Positions 6,330-13,232 of a stretch of 17,830 bases of DNA are shown here, piece after piece. Each line of letters opens with the position of its first letter. Within the stretch, counting starts at the first letter, position 1. Below the pieces are notes generated by a model. The model saw only the letters and a list, made by a program, of their open reading frames with translations, searched no databases and was not told where the DNA came from. The stretch spans positions 1 through 17,830 of the forward strand of contig JAEYUO010000060.1 of NCBI GenBank assembly GCA_023432465.1, in the 5' to 3' direction. The DNA comes from Planctomycetota bacterium. Lineage in GTDB: Bacteria > Planctomycetota > Phycisphaerae > Phycisphaerales > UBA1924. The position numbers were made by a program, and so were the translations under genes.

Positions 6330-7985
6330 TCAGGCGGCCGCGGCACGAGTGTGGAGGGCCCATTGGGCGACGGCGTGGATGAGTGCTGCGCGGTCGGCGG
6401 GCTTGACGAGAAGGTCGTTGCATCCGGCATCGAGGCAGAGGGTGCGGTGGGCGTGCGTGTTGTGCGCGGTGAGCGCGATGATCGGGGCGGTGAACTGCTT
6501 GGCGCGCAGGATGCGCGTGGCCTGGATGCCATCGAGCAGGGGCATCTCGCTGTCCATCAGGACCAGGTCAATGCGGGGCGCCTCGGGCTCGGTGGCGGCG
6601 AGCGCGGTCTGGACGGCGGCCAGGCCGTCGCAGGCGGTGATGACCTCGGCTCCCGCCTGCGCGAGGAGTGTCTGGAGGAGTCGCCGGATGTCGGCGGCAT
6701 CGTCCGCCAGAAGGATGCGCAGGCCGCGGAGGGGTTGCGAGGCTTGGTTGTCCGGGGGTTCGGCGTGGCGCCTCGACGGAGCATCGGCGATGCTGATGCC
6801 GGCGGTGGAGCAGGGAAGCGTGAGCGTGAACGTTGAGCCGCGGCCCGGTGTGCTTTCGCAGGTCAGCGCTCCGCCCATGAGCGCGGCGAGCTGGCGACTG
6901 ATGGACAGGCCAAGGCCGGAACCGCCGAATCGCCGGGAGATGGTCTGGTCCGCCTGACTGAAACTCTCGAACGCGCTGATGCACTGCTGGGGAGTCATGC
7001 CGTGGCCGGTGTCGGCAACGCTGATCTGCAGCGCGTTGCCGCTCGCGGAGATCAGAACCGTGATGGAGCCGCTGCTTGTGAACTTGATGGCGTTGGAGAG
7101 GAGGTTGAGCAGGATCTGACGCAGACGGAGGGGGTCGGCGATGATGGTGCCTGGGATTTCGCCGCGGATGTCGCGGGAGAAGCCCAAGCCCTTTGAGGAC
7201 GCGGCGGGGCGGAGGATGTCCATGGCCTCTTCGACGCAGGCGAGGGGGTCGCACGGAATGTGCTCGACGGTCATCTTGCCGGATTCGATCTTGGAGGCGT
7301 CGAGGAGATCGTTGATGACAGCCATGAGGTGTGAGGCGTTGCGGCGCACGGCTTCGCAATGCTCGTTGCGGTCGGCGACGGAGAGTGAGCCCGCGGCGAT
7401 CAGCTCGGCAAAGCCGACGATGGCGGTCATCGGCGTGCGGATCTCGTGGCTCATGCTGATGAGGAATCGCGTGCGTGCGGCTGCGGCGGCCTCGGCGGCA
7501 ATCCTGGCGTTGCCGACCTCGGTCACGGCGCGCTCGAGCGCCTCGCACTGGGCAAGGAGCAGCACGCGGAGATCGACCATGAGCGGGGCAGTGTGGTCGT
7601 CGCGGATGAGGATGGGCTCGTATCGCGCGGCGGGTGTTCGATCGATGGCGAAGCGGATGGCCTCGTCGAGGGTGAGGGATGCCGAAAGCTCCAGCATGGG
7701 GGCAGACCACTGCGCCAGGAGATCCGCCAGGAGCAGGTGGGAAGCGCCGCTGGTGGAGAGTGTCTGGGCGAGGCCGGAGATGACGATGCGCCGGGAGACC
7801 GGGAGCGCATCGTGGCCACCGGAGTAGATCATGAGGCCCGGTGCATCGGGCGCGGCATCGAGCCGGCCGACAGCCTCGATGAGGGTGCAGGTCGAGTCAA
7901 CCTGCAGCGCGCCGGGCCACTGGGACATGAGGTCCGCGAGGCGCGGCGATGGCGTGAAAGGGGGTGTTGAGTCTGAAGCGGGCAT
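6330..7985 (-). CDS. Soluble hybrid histidine kinase with CBS-like sensor and receiver
   Basis: Cytoplasmic hybrid sensor kinase of 551 residues with no membrane segment. Residues about 16-145 hold two related units, LADLMSQW...STCTLIEAVGRL and LADLLAQW...ASLTLDEAIRFA, the second followed by EPILIRDD..PLMVDLRVLL; this resembles a CBS-type ligand-binding pair. A short helix leads to HisKA with phospho-acceptor His180 (SMSHEIRTPMTAIVGF). The HATPase domain follows (Asn298 in LLSNAIKF, DTGHGM 325-330, GGSGLGLSIS 354-363). The C-terminal receiver (about 422-545) has Asp428/Asp429, phospho-acceptor Asp478 (VLMDSEMP), Thr506 and Lys528. A full AAGGAGGT lies upstream (complement of 7998-8005) at rather long spacing. 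It follows the membrane hybrid kinase by 131 bp on the same strand. The receiver has no output domain, so a histidine phosphotransfer protein is expected elsewhere. Confidence 0.93.
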   Translation of the reverse strand: MPASDSTPPFTPSPRLADLMSQWPGALQVDSTCTLIEAVGRLDAAPDAPGLMIYSGGHDALPVSRRIVISGLAQTLSTSGASHLLLADLLAQWSAPMLELSASLTLDEAIRFAIDRTPAARYEPILIRDDHTAPLMVDLRVLLLAQCEALERAVTEVGNARIAAEAAAAARTRFLISMSHEIRTPMTAIVGFAELIAAGSLSVADRNEHCEAVRRNASHLMAVINDLLDASKIESGKMTVEHIPCDPLACVEEAMDILRPAASSKGLGFSRDIRGEIPGTIIADPLRLRQILLNLLSNAIKFTSSGSITVLISASGNALQISVADTGHGMTPQQCISAFESFSQADQTISRRFGGSGLGLSISRQLAALMGGALTCESTPGRGSTFTLTLPCSTAGISIADAPSRRHAEPPDNQASQPLRGLRILLADDAADIRRLLQTLLAQAGAEVITACDGLAAVQTALAATEPEAPRIDLVLMDSEMPLLDGIQATRILRAKQFTAPIIALTAHNTHAHRTLCLDAGCNDLLVKPADRAALIHAVAQWALHTRAAAA

Positions 7986-7997
7986 GTAGACGGGGCA

Positions 7998-8005
7998 ACC
8001 TCCTT
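7998..8005 (-). promoter_or_regulatory. Strong Shine-Dalgarno of the soluble kinase gene
   Basis: AAGGAGGT on the minus strand, near-perfect to the 16S anti-Shine-Dalgarno core, ending 12 nt before the ATG at 7985. It is stronger than the signals at most starts here and fixes this start, although the spacing is longer than optimal. Confidence 0.55.
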
Positions 8006-8101
8006 GCCGCGACCGTGGCGCACAAGAGGAAATCGGAACAGCATCGGGTTGGCGTGAGCCTCGGAGGCGGGTTTGCCGTCCGTTCGCCGGGTGGTAATCG
8101 G

Positions 8102-8130
8102 CACGACCGGAAGCGATCAGACCGGTCGTG
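8102..8130 (-). terminator. Hairpin with a stop codon in its loop, candidate terminator
   Basis: CACGACCGG and CCGGTCGTG form a perfect 9-bp stem around an 11-nt loop that contains the stop codon of the membrane kinase (8117-8119). In minus-strand mRNA the hairpin straddles the end of the reading frame. It is not followed by a T-run, so it may work as an attenuator, an RNA-stability element or a Rho-linked end. Confidence 0.4.
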
Positions 8131-10039
8131 GCGGGCAGATCGTGCTCGGGGAACTGTCCCGGGCGACAGACTCCGCGCAGGTCCGTATAAGCGTGGCACG
8201 GTCGATCGGCTTGGTGAGGTAGTTCGAGCAGCCGGCATCAAGGCACTTGCGGCGGTCATCAGCCATGGCGTGCGCGGTCAGCGCGATGATCGGGCGGGTA
8301 AAGCCGCGGTCGCGGAGCAGTCTCGCGGCGGCGTAACCATCCATGCCGGGCATCTGCATGTCCATGAGGACAAGGTCGAAGCCGTCGGCGCGCTCGGCAA
8401 GTGCCCGGACAGCATCGCCGCCGTTGTCGACAAGGTGCACGGTCGCTCCGGCACGCTGCAGCAGCATGATGAACAGTCGCTGATTGTCCGGCCCATCCTC
8501 GGCGATCAGGATGCGGCAGCCGTGAAGCGGTCGCGGGTCAGACGGGTGAGATGTCGCAGCGTGCTCCGGCCGCGGCGATGCCGATGATGGAGAGCGGCCC
8601 GCAGCGGGCCGATCGCCCCATGTGGTCTGTGGCTCAACCGGCAGTCGGAGAGAGAACGTTGAACCCAGGCCTGGTTGGCTCGAGACCGTGATCTCGCCGC
8701 CGAGCATGCGGGCCAGGTTCTGGGAGATGGTCAGGCCAAGGCCGGTGCCGCCATACCGGCGAGTGGTCGAGCAATCCGCCTGGGTGAAGGGCTGAAACAG
8801 CGTGGCGATCTGCTCGGCGGTGAGACCGATCCCGGTGTCGATGACATCGAAGCGAACGCAGGACTTGTCAGTGTCTGCGTGCACGCGCAGCGTGACCGAG
8901 CCGCTGGCGGTGAACTTGACGGCGTTGGAGATGAGGTTGGTGAGGATCTGCCGAAGGCGGAAAGCGTCGGTATTCACCGTGGAAGGAAGGGGGTTCCGGT
9001 GCTCGACGTGAAGGCCGAGACCTGCCTCGGTCGCGCGGATCCTGAGGTCGGCCGCGGTCTGGTCGGCGATCTCTGCCGGAGAGCATGGCGCGAGCTCCGG
9101 GGTCAATCGATTCGCCTCGATCTTGGACAAGTCGAGGATGTCGTTGATGACACCCAGAAGATGGTTGCCGTTGCGGCGGATGGTGCGGACAAACCCGGTG
9201 CGCTGCTCGGGCGGGTGCGATTCATCATCAAGCAGGTCTGCATAGCCGAGGATGGCGGTCATCGGCGTGCGGATTTCATGGCTCATGTTGGCCAGGAACA
9301 CGCTCTTGGCCTGCGCGGCCTCCTCGGCGGCGGCGCGGGCGAGCTCCAGTTCGCCGGTTCGCTCGGCGACGAGCCGCTCAAGTTCGGCGTTGCGCTCCTC
9401 CAGTGCTTCGTTCAACTGGCGCTGCAATCGCTTGGCGGAGAGCGAGACGCGGAAGTCACCAAGGTTGGTGGCAAATCGCCAGCAGAAGATGTTGAGCACG
9501 ACCAGCGCGAACGCGAGCAAGCGGTACGCCGGCCAGACGAAGACCAGAATGGACATCAGGTAGCCGCAGACCGCGCACCACAGGAAGACATACGCCAGGT
9601 CCATGAGCTTGGTGTTGCGGTCGCGCTCCTGCTCGGCGAGATAGCTCCGTCGCCAGAACAGGAAGATCCGGAGATAGGCGGCGATGACGCCCGTGGTCAG
9701 CAGGGCCAGCGCGCTGACCCAGGGCCAGTCCGGTCGGCCGTCGGCGCCGACCATGCAGTGGGTGCGGGGCTTATAGGCCCCGAAGTTCGTGAAGAAGTCC
9801 AAGCCGAAGCTTCCGGCCGGGGCCGCGGCGGCCACAGAGGTCGCGACGATCGGAGGGCCGCACACATCTGCACGAGGGGCGAGCGGGGAGCTGTGTTCGG
9901 TGCCGGCCGTGGATGTTGGCCACAGCGATGCCGCGAGGACGAGCACACAGAGGGCCGCCGCAGTGGCGATGAGGCCTCGGAAGCGCCGAGGCGCAGGGGC
10001 GGTGCGGTCGTGATGGCGAGTCGTGGCCATGCGCCGCAT
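8117..10039 (-). CDS. Membrane-bound hybrid histidine kinase
   Basis: Hybrid sensor kinase of 640 residues from ATG 10039 (a second in-frame ATG at 10030 is equally possible; neither has a clear Shine-Dalgarno). The N-terminus has four predicted membrane segments: about 22-40, 105-129, 147-169 and 170-189. Residues 41-104, between the first two, form a probable extracytoplasmic loop with Cys60 and Cys95. A coiled coil (about 200-245, LNEALEERNAELERLVAERT) leads to HisKA with His254 (NMSHEIRTPMTAILGY). The HATPase domain (Asn372, DTGIGL 401-406, GGTGLGLTIS 430-439) and a receiver (Glu514/Asp515, phospho-acceptor Asp560 in VLMDMQMPGMDG, Thr588, Lys610) follow. The frame stays open upstream into trmB, but that part has no recognisable content. 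It lies between trmB and the soluble hybrid kinase on the same strand. The signal sensed is unknown. Confidence 0.93.
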   Translation of the reverse strand: MRRMATTRHHDRTAPAPRRFRGLIATAAALCVLVLAASLWPTSTAGTEHSSPLAPRADVCGPPIVATSVAAAAPAGSFGLDFFTNFGAYKPRTHCMVGADGRPDWPWVSALALLTTGVIAAYLRIFLFWRRSYLAEQERDRNTKLMDLAYVFLWCAVCGYLMSILVFVWPAYRLLAFALVVLNIFCWRFATNLGDFRVSLSAKRLQRQLNEALEERNAELERLVAERTGELELARAAAEEAAQAKSVFLANMSHEIRTPMTAILGYADLLDDESHPPEQRTGFVRTIRRNGNHLLGVINDILDLSKIEANRLTPELAPCSPAEIADQTAADLRIRATEAGLGLHVEHRNPLPSTVNTDAFRLRQILTNLISNAVKFTASGSVTLRVHADTDKSCVRFDVIDTGIGLTAEQIATLFQPFTQADCSTTRRYGGTGLGLTISQNLARMLGGEITVSSQPGLGSTFSLRLPVEPQTTWGDRPAAGRSPSSASPRPEHAATSHPSDPRPLHGCRILIAEDGPDNQRLFIMLLQRAGATVHLVDNGGDAVRALAERADGFDLVLMDMQMPGMDGYAAARLLRDRGFTRPIIALTAHAMADDRRKCLDAGCSNYLTKPIDRATLIRTCAESVARDSSPSTICPPRPV

Positions 10040-10157
10040 TGATCGACTTTGCAAGGGAATCCCATGCCGCGATGTGGCCAGGGTGTGGCAGTTGGCCCGC
10101 GACGAATCGGGTTGTGACGGTTGTGCGGGTTGTACCGGGGAGGGCCAGGGGGCGAGC

Positions 10158-10886
10158 TTAGTGGCGACGCAGGATCGCCCCATAGAACGGGCGGCCTTCG
10201 CGCTTGTACTTGCGCTCGAAGTTGGTGCCGACCACCTCATCCTGCCCGGCGGATTCTGCGCGGTCGAAGGGGAGGCGGACAAAGCCGCCGGGCGCGTCGG
10301 GGGACGTGAACGGCACCGCCCATCGCGCGAAGTGCTCCTCCATCCACGCCCAGTAGTCCGCGTGATCGGTGACGATGCGCAGCTCGCCGCCGGGCGGGAG
10401 GATGCGCCTGCACTGGCGGAGGAACTCATCCTGCACCATGCGGCGCTTGTGGTGGCGGGTCTTGGGCCAGGGGTCGGCGAAGTAGAGGTGGATCACGGCC
10501 GCGCACCCGCTGGGAACGCGCCAGCGCAAAAACTCCGACGCATCGGTGTTCAGCATGCGGACATTGGTCAGCTCGCCCGCGCTCTGCACACGCCGGCGGA
10601 TGCGGTCCGCGGCGTACAGATAGAACTCGCGCGCGTACTCGATGCCGAGGTAGTTGGTCTCGGGGCGCATCGCGCCCTGCTGGATGAGGAACGCGCCCTT
10701 GCCGGAGCCGATCTCGATCTCCAGGCGCTGGTCCGGCTTGGGGAACCACGCGCGGATGTCGATGCGGGCCGATTCGGGGTGTGCGGCGAAGTCGTCGGGC
10801 AACGGGGGGAGTTCTTCTCCCGGCCCGATGCGGATTCCGACGGGTTGGTCATCGAGTTCGCGGCCGCGGGCAAGTCCGAAAGACAT
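10158..10886 (-). CDS. trmB: tRNA (guanine-N7-)-methyltransferase TrmB
   Basis: SAM-dependent Rossmann methyltransferase making m7G46 in the tRNA variable loop. The 242-residue product has the full TrmB set: SAM motif IEIGSGKG (57-64), GIEYAREF (81-88), NTDASEFL, the family signature FADPWPKTRHHKRR (136-149), and the C-terminal TNFERKYKREGRPFY (221-235) involved in tRNA binding and catalysis. The N-terminal 50 residues are proline- and charge-rich, a modest extension over the shortest TrmB proteins. The ATG at 10886 lies 30 bp from the divergent queC start, so the two tRNA-modification genes share a very short control region. Downstream on the same strand, 118 bp away, is the membrane hybrid kinase. 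No Shine-Dalgarno is obvious. Confidence 0.95.
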   Translation of the reverse strand: MSFGLARGRELDDQPVGIRIGPGEELPPLPDDFAAHPESARIDIRAWFPKPDQRLEIEIGSGKGAFLIQQGAMRPETNYLGIEYAREFYLYAADRIRRRVQSAGELTNVRMLNTDASEFLRWRVPSGCAAVIHLYFADPWPKTRHHKRRMVQDEFLRQCRRILPPGGELRIVTDHADYWAWMEEHFARWAVPFTSPDAPGGFVRLPFDRAESAGQDEVVGTNFERKYKREGRPFYGAILRRH

Positions 10887-10916
10887 GGGCGACTTTACGT
10901 CGGCTTATGATCGCGG

Positions 10917-11678
10917 GTGAAGGAAAGCGATTCCAAGGCGGTGGTGCTTCTCTCGGGCGGGCTGGATAGCGCGGTGACGCTGGCTGTCGCCGCGGCGGAG
11001 CTTGGCGCGGCGAACTGCTGGACCATCAGCTTCGACTATGGCCAGCGGCACCGGGTGGAACTGGCCGCGGCCCAGCGCGTGGCGGAATCGATGGGGATCG
11101 AGCCAAAGCGGCGGCTGGTCCTGCGGGTCGATCTGCGGGCGATCGGCGGGTCGGCGCTGACGGCGGACATCGATGTGCCCAAGGACTCCGGACCCCGGGC
11201 CGAGCACGATGTGCCGATCACCTATGTGCCCGCGCGGAACCTGATCTTCCTGTCGTGCGCGGCGGGATATGCCGAGACGGTGGGGGGTGGGGGGGCGAAC
11301 AGGATCTACATCGGCGCGAACGCGGTGGACTACTCGGGATATCCCGACTGCCGCGAACCGTTTCTGCGGGCGTTTGAGGCCGCGGCGAACGCGGGGACGA
11401 AGGCCGGCGCGGAGGAGGGGCGAACGCTGCGCGTGGTTGCGCCCCTGGTGCACCTGAGCAAGGTGGAGATCATCCGGCTGGGCGCGAAGCTGGGCGTGGA
11501 CTTCGGGCTGACGACGTCGTGCTATGACCCGCGGGAGGAAGGGGGCCGCGTGCTCGCGTGCGGCCACTGCGATTCGTGCCTGATCCGTTCGCGGGCATTC
11601 GCGGAGGCCGGCGTGAATGACCCGACGGTGTATGTAGAAGGTGGGGCACGCGCCGCAGCGAGAAGGGGCCGCGCATGA
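10917..11678 (+). CDS. queC: 7-cyano-7-deazaguanine (preQ0) synthase QueC
   Basis: ATP-dependent ligase that converts 7-carboxy-7-deazaguanine and ammonia into preQ0, the last shared step toward queuosine and other 7-deazapurines. The 253-residue protein has the PP-loop SGGLDS (13-18), SFDYGQRH (38-45), VPARNLIFLS (104-113), IGANAVDYSGYPDCR (132-146) and the zinc site Cys202, Cys215, Cys218, Cys221 (ACGHCDSCL). It uses a GTG start. The ATG at 10907 is out of frame, and no other start precedes the conserved VVLLSGG. The last 4 bp overlap the start of queE, indicating translational coupling. The coding strand contains neighbouring G6 and G7 runs (11282-11287, 11289-11295) encoding GGGG, a possible slippage site. 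Confidence 0.95.
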   Translation: MKESDSKAVVLLSGGLDSAVTLAVAAAELGAANCWTISFDYGQRHRVELAAAQRVAESMGIEPKRRLVLRVDLRAIGGSALTADIDVPKDSGPRAEHDVPITYVPARNLIFLSCAAGYAETVGGGGANRIYIGANAVDYSGYPDCREPFLRAFEAAANAGTKAGAEEGRTLRVVAPLVHLSKVEIIRLGAKLGVDFGLTTSCYDPREEGGRVLACGHCDSCLIRSRAFAEAGVNDPTVYVEGGARAAARRGRA

Positions 11679-12448
11679 GCGGCGAGCCTGCCACGAGGAT
11701 CCCAATCTCCGAGACGTTCATCTCGATCCAGGGGGAGGGCAAGCTCACGGGCGTGCCGAGCTTGTTCATCCGCACATCCGGGTGCAATCTGCGGTGCACG
11801 TGGTGCGATACGCCGTACGCATCGTGGAAACCCGATGGCGAGCAGCGGACGGTTGATTCGCTGATAGAGGAGGCGAGGGCCGCGGCGGCAAAGGGCGTGC
11901 GGCACGTGGTGGTCACGGGTGGCGAGCCGATGATGTTCGCGCAGACGACCGAGCTGACGCGGCGGCTCGCGATGCCTCGTGAGCAAGGGGGCGCGGGGAT
12001 GCACATCACCATTGAGACAGCGGGCACGGTCGTCCCCGATGGCGAGGGTGGGGGGGTCACCTGTCACCTGATGTCGATCAGCCCGAAGCTGGCAAACTCG
12101 ACGCCGATCGATGATCCGCGCGATCCGGGCGGGGTGTGGGCAAAGCGGCACGAGGAGCGGCGGCTGAACGTGCCGGTGTTGCAAAGGCTGCTCGATGAGT
12201 TCCCGGGGACGGCGACCGCCGACCGCCAGCTCAAGTTCGTCATCGCTTCGGAGGGGGACCTGGCGGAGATTGATGAGCTGCTCTCGCGGCTTCGCGGCTG
12301 GAAGCCCGCCGACATCCTGCTGATGCCCGAGGGCACCCCACCCTCAGCCGAACGCCGCGACGCGGCCGTGAAGCTGTGTATGGAGCGGGGGTGGCGATAC
12401 TGCCACCGGCTGCATCTGGATCTGTTCGGGAACGTGCGGGGGACGTGA
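11675..12448 (+). CDS. queE: 7-carboxy-7-deazaguanine synthase QueE (radical SAM)
   Basis: Radical SAM enzyme that contracts 6-carboxy-5,6,7,8-tetrahydropterin to 7-carboxy-7-deazaguanine, the step between QueD and QueC. The 257-residue product has the N-terminal SETFISIQGEGKLTGVPSLF signature, the [4Fe-4S] cysteines Cys37, Cys41 and Cys44 in SGCNLRCTWCDTPYASW, and the SAM-binding TGGEP (81-85). ISPKLANS and the C-terminal YCHRLHLDLFGNVRGT segment are also typical of QueE. The ATG overlaps the queC stop by 4 bp (ATGA). A G7 run (12050-12056) sits in a glycine-rich stretch of the coding region. After the stop, a 125-bp non-coding repeat region separates it from queD, whereas queC and queE overlap. 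Confidence 0.95.
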   Translation: MSGEPATRIPISETFISIQGEGKLTGVPSLFIRTSGCNLRCTWCDTPYASWKPDGEQRTVDSLIEEARAAAAKGVRHVVVTGGEPMMFAQTTELTRRLAMPREQGGAGMHITIETAGTVVPDGEGGGVTCHLMSISPKLANSTPIDDPRDPGGVWAKRHEERRLNVPVLQRLLDEFPGTATADRQLKFVIASEGDLAEIDELLSRLRGWKPADILLMPEGTPPSAERRDAAVKLCMERGWRYCHRLHLDLFGNVRGT

Positions 12449-12454
12449 GGGAAA

Positions 12455-12568
12455 TGGCCAAAGGGGCAAATTGCCACAGGGCCAAATCAGGCAAAGGCGG
12501 ATCAGCCAACCAATGATCCGGAAGTTCGTCCGGATTTGGTGATTTGCTCATTTGGCCATCTGGCAATG
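12455..12568. repeat. Non-coding repeat array between queE and queD
   Basis: AT-richer block holding several copies of one short unit. Two copies lie in plus orientation (TGGCCAAAGGGGCAAA 12455-12470; ATTGCCACAGGGCCAAATC with following AGGCAAA 12470-12495). One lies in minus orientation (12543-12567, reverse complement ATTGCCAGATGGCCAAAT followed by GAGCAAA). The inverted outer arms (CAAATCA 12483-12489 with TGATTTG 12540-12546, extended outward) flank a central perfect-stem hairpin, so the block can fold into a long imperfect cruciform. A diverged copy is at 495-523. No coding potential is seen. It could be a MITE- or REP-like element, a processed RNA structure, or a decayed insertion. Confidence 0.6.
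12516..12535. repeat. Central hairpin of the repeat array
   Basis: ATCCGGA-AGTTCG-TCCGGAT is a perfect 7-bp stem with a 6-nt loop at the centre of the array, flanked by CCAA (12510-12513) and TTGG (12536-12539), which can extend the stem across a bulge. It is not followed by a strong T-run. It might act as an intra-operon attenuator before queD. Confidence 0.5.
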
Positions 12569-12573
12569 TCCCT

Positions 12574-13038
12574 ATGCCCTACCGCGTCTGCAAGTCGTTT
12601 GAGATCGAGAGCGGGCACATGCTCTCCAAGCACCCCGGGCTGTGCCGGTATCCTCACGGGCACTCGCGCCGGGTGGATGTCGTACTGGCCTCCGACAAGC
12701 TCGATGCGCAGGACATGGTGTGCGACTTCAAAACGCTGAAGCTCGCCCTCGGGCCGTTCCTGGCGCGCTTCGACCACGCCATGCTGATCAACAGCACGGA
12801 TTCGATGGCCGCGGCCCTTGCGCCGATGAAGGAGCGGGTGATCGCGCTGGAGGGGGTTGATCCGACCACCGAGGTGCTGGCGGAGAAGATCTACCGGTTC
12901 CTGGAGGGGGAGCTTGGCGCGGGGAAGACATACCGCGATGAGCAGGGGCTGGAATACCGCTTTCCGTCGGGCGTGCGGATCGAGCGGGTGCGGGTGACGG
13001 AGACAAGCTCGAGCTGGGCGGAGTTTGCGCCGGTTTGA
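12574..13038 (+). CDS. queD: 6-carboxytetrahydropterin synthase QueD (PTPS family)
   Basis: Converts 7,8-dihydroneopterin triphosphate to 6-carboxy-5,6,7,8-tetrahydropterin, the first committed queuosine step. The 154-residue protein carries zinc-binding His15, His28 and His30 (IESGHML and PHGHS), catalytic Cys24 (HPGLCRYPHGH), DFKTLK (51-56), the catalytic His68 in FDHAMLIN, PTTEVLAEKIY (97-107) and the substrate-binding Glu143 in VTETSSSW. It is longer than the minimal family member of about 120 residues, with an insertion around 112-135 before the last strand. The ATG at 12574 begins at the conserved PYRVCKSFEIE. An upstream in-frame ATG at 12544 would place its leader inside the repeat array and is less likely. 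No Shine-Dalgarno is evident. Same strand and pathway as queC and queE, but with a 125-bp gap. Confidence 0.93.
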   Translation: MPYRVCKSFEIESGHMLSKHPGLCRYPHGHSRRVDVVLASDKLDAQDMVCDFKTLKLALGPFLARFDHAMLINSTDSMAAALAPMKERVIALEGVDPTTEVLAEKIYRFLEGELGAGKTYRDEQGLEYRFPSGVRIERVRVTETSSSWAEFAPV

Positions 13039-13218
13039 GTCCGGTGCGTCTGGCACGCCGCCTCGGGTCGTTGGGCGAACGCGCCGATCCCCCTGAATCA
13101 GCACGATTTATCGACTTCTGGCGGTGCGCGGGGATTCGTTTGCTTCTATCGGCGCTCTCTCTGTCCTACGCTCCTTCCCCGGCGCGCCCCCCGCGAGCCG
13201 GCCCACACAATGTCAGCG

Positions 13219-13225
13219 AAAGGAG
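13219..13225 (+). promoter_or_regulatory. Shine-Dalgarno that fixes the sat start
   Basis: AAAGGAG ends 7 nt before the GTG at 13233. This near-perfect site decides for that GTG over the much longer frame opening at 13035, whose extra residues are low-complexity and unlike any ATP sulfurylase. Confidence 0.75.
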
Positions 13226-13232
13226 TCCTGTA

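Noticed and set aside
5314..6957. Long plus-strand open frame (547 codons) opposite the M28 peptidase and soluble kinase
   Set aside because: It spans the ends of two clear minus-strand genes and is low-complexity Gly/Ala/Val/Glu sequence with no family pattern.
10040..10429. Upstream extension of the membrane kinase frame into trmB
   Set aside because: The added residues are Ser/Pro/Arg-rich shadow sequence of trmB; the membrane domain begins properly just after the ATG at 10039.
12455..12568. CRISPR array
   Set aside because: Units are imperfect, in both orientations, not regularly spaced, and no cas gene is present.
12449..12573. preQ1 riboswitch before queD
   Set aside because: The hairpins here do not show the short type I pseudoknot pattern or a type II layout. 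The sequence is better explained by repeated units, and queD is a synthesis gene inside the cluster, not its first gene.
13035..13232. N-terminal extension of ATP sulfurylase
   Set aside because: The extension is Arg/Pro-rich without family similarity, and the GTG at 13233 has an excellent Shine-Dalgarno and yields the normal family length.
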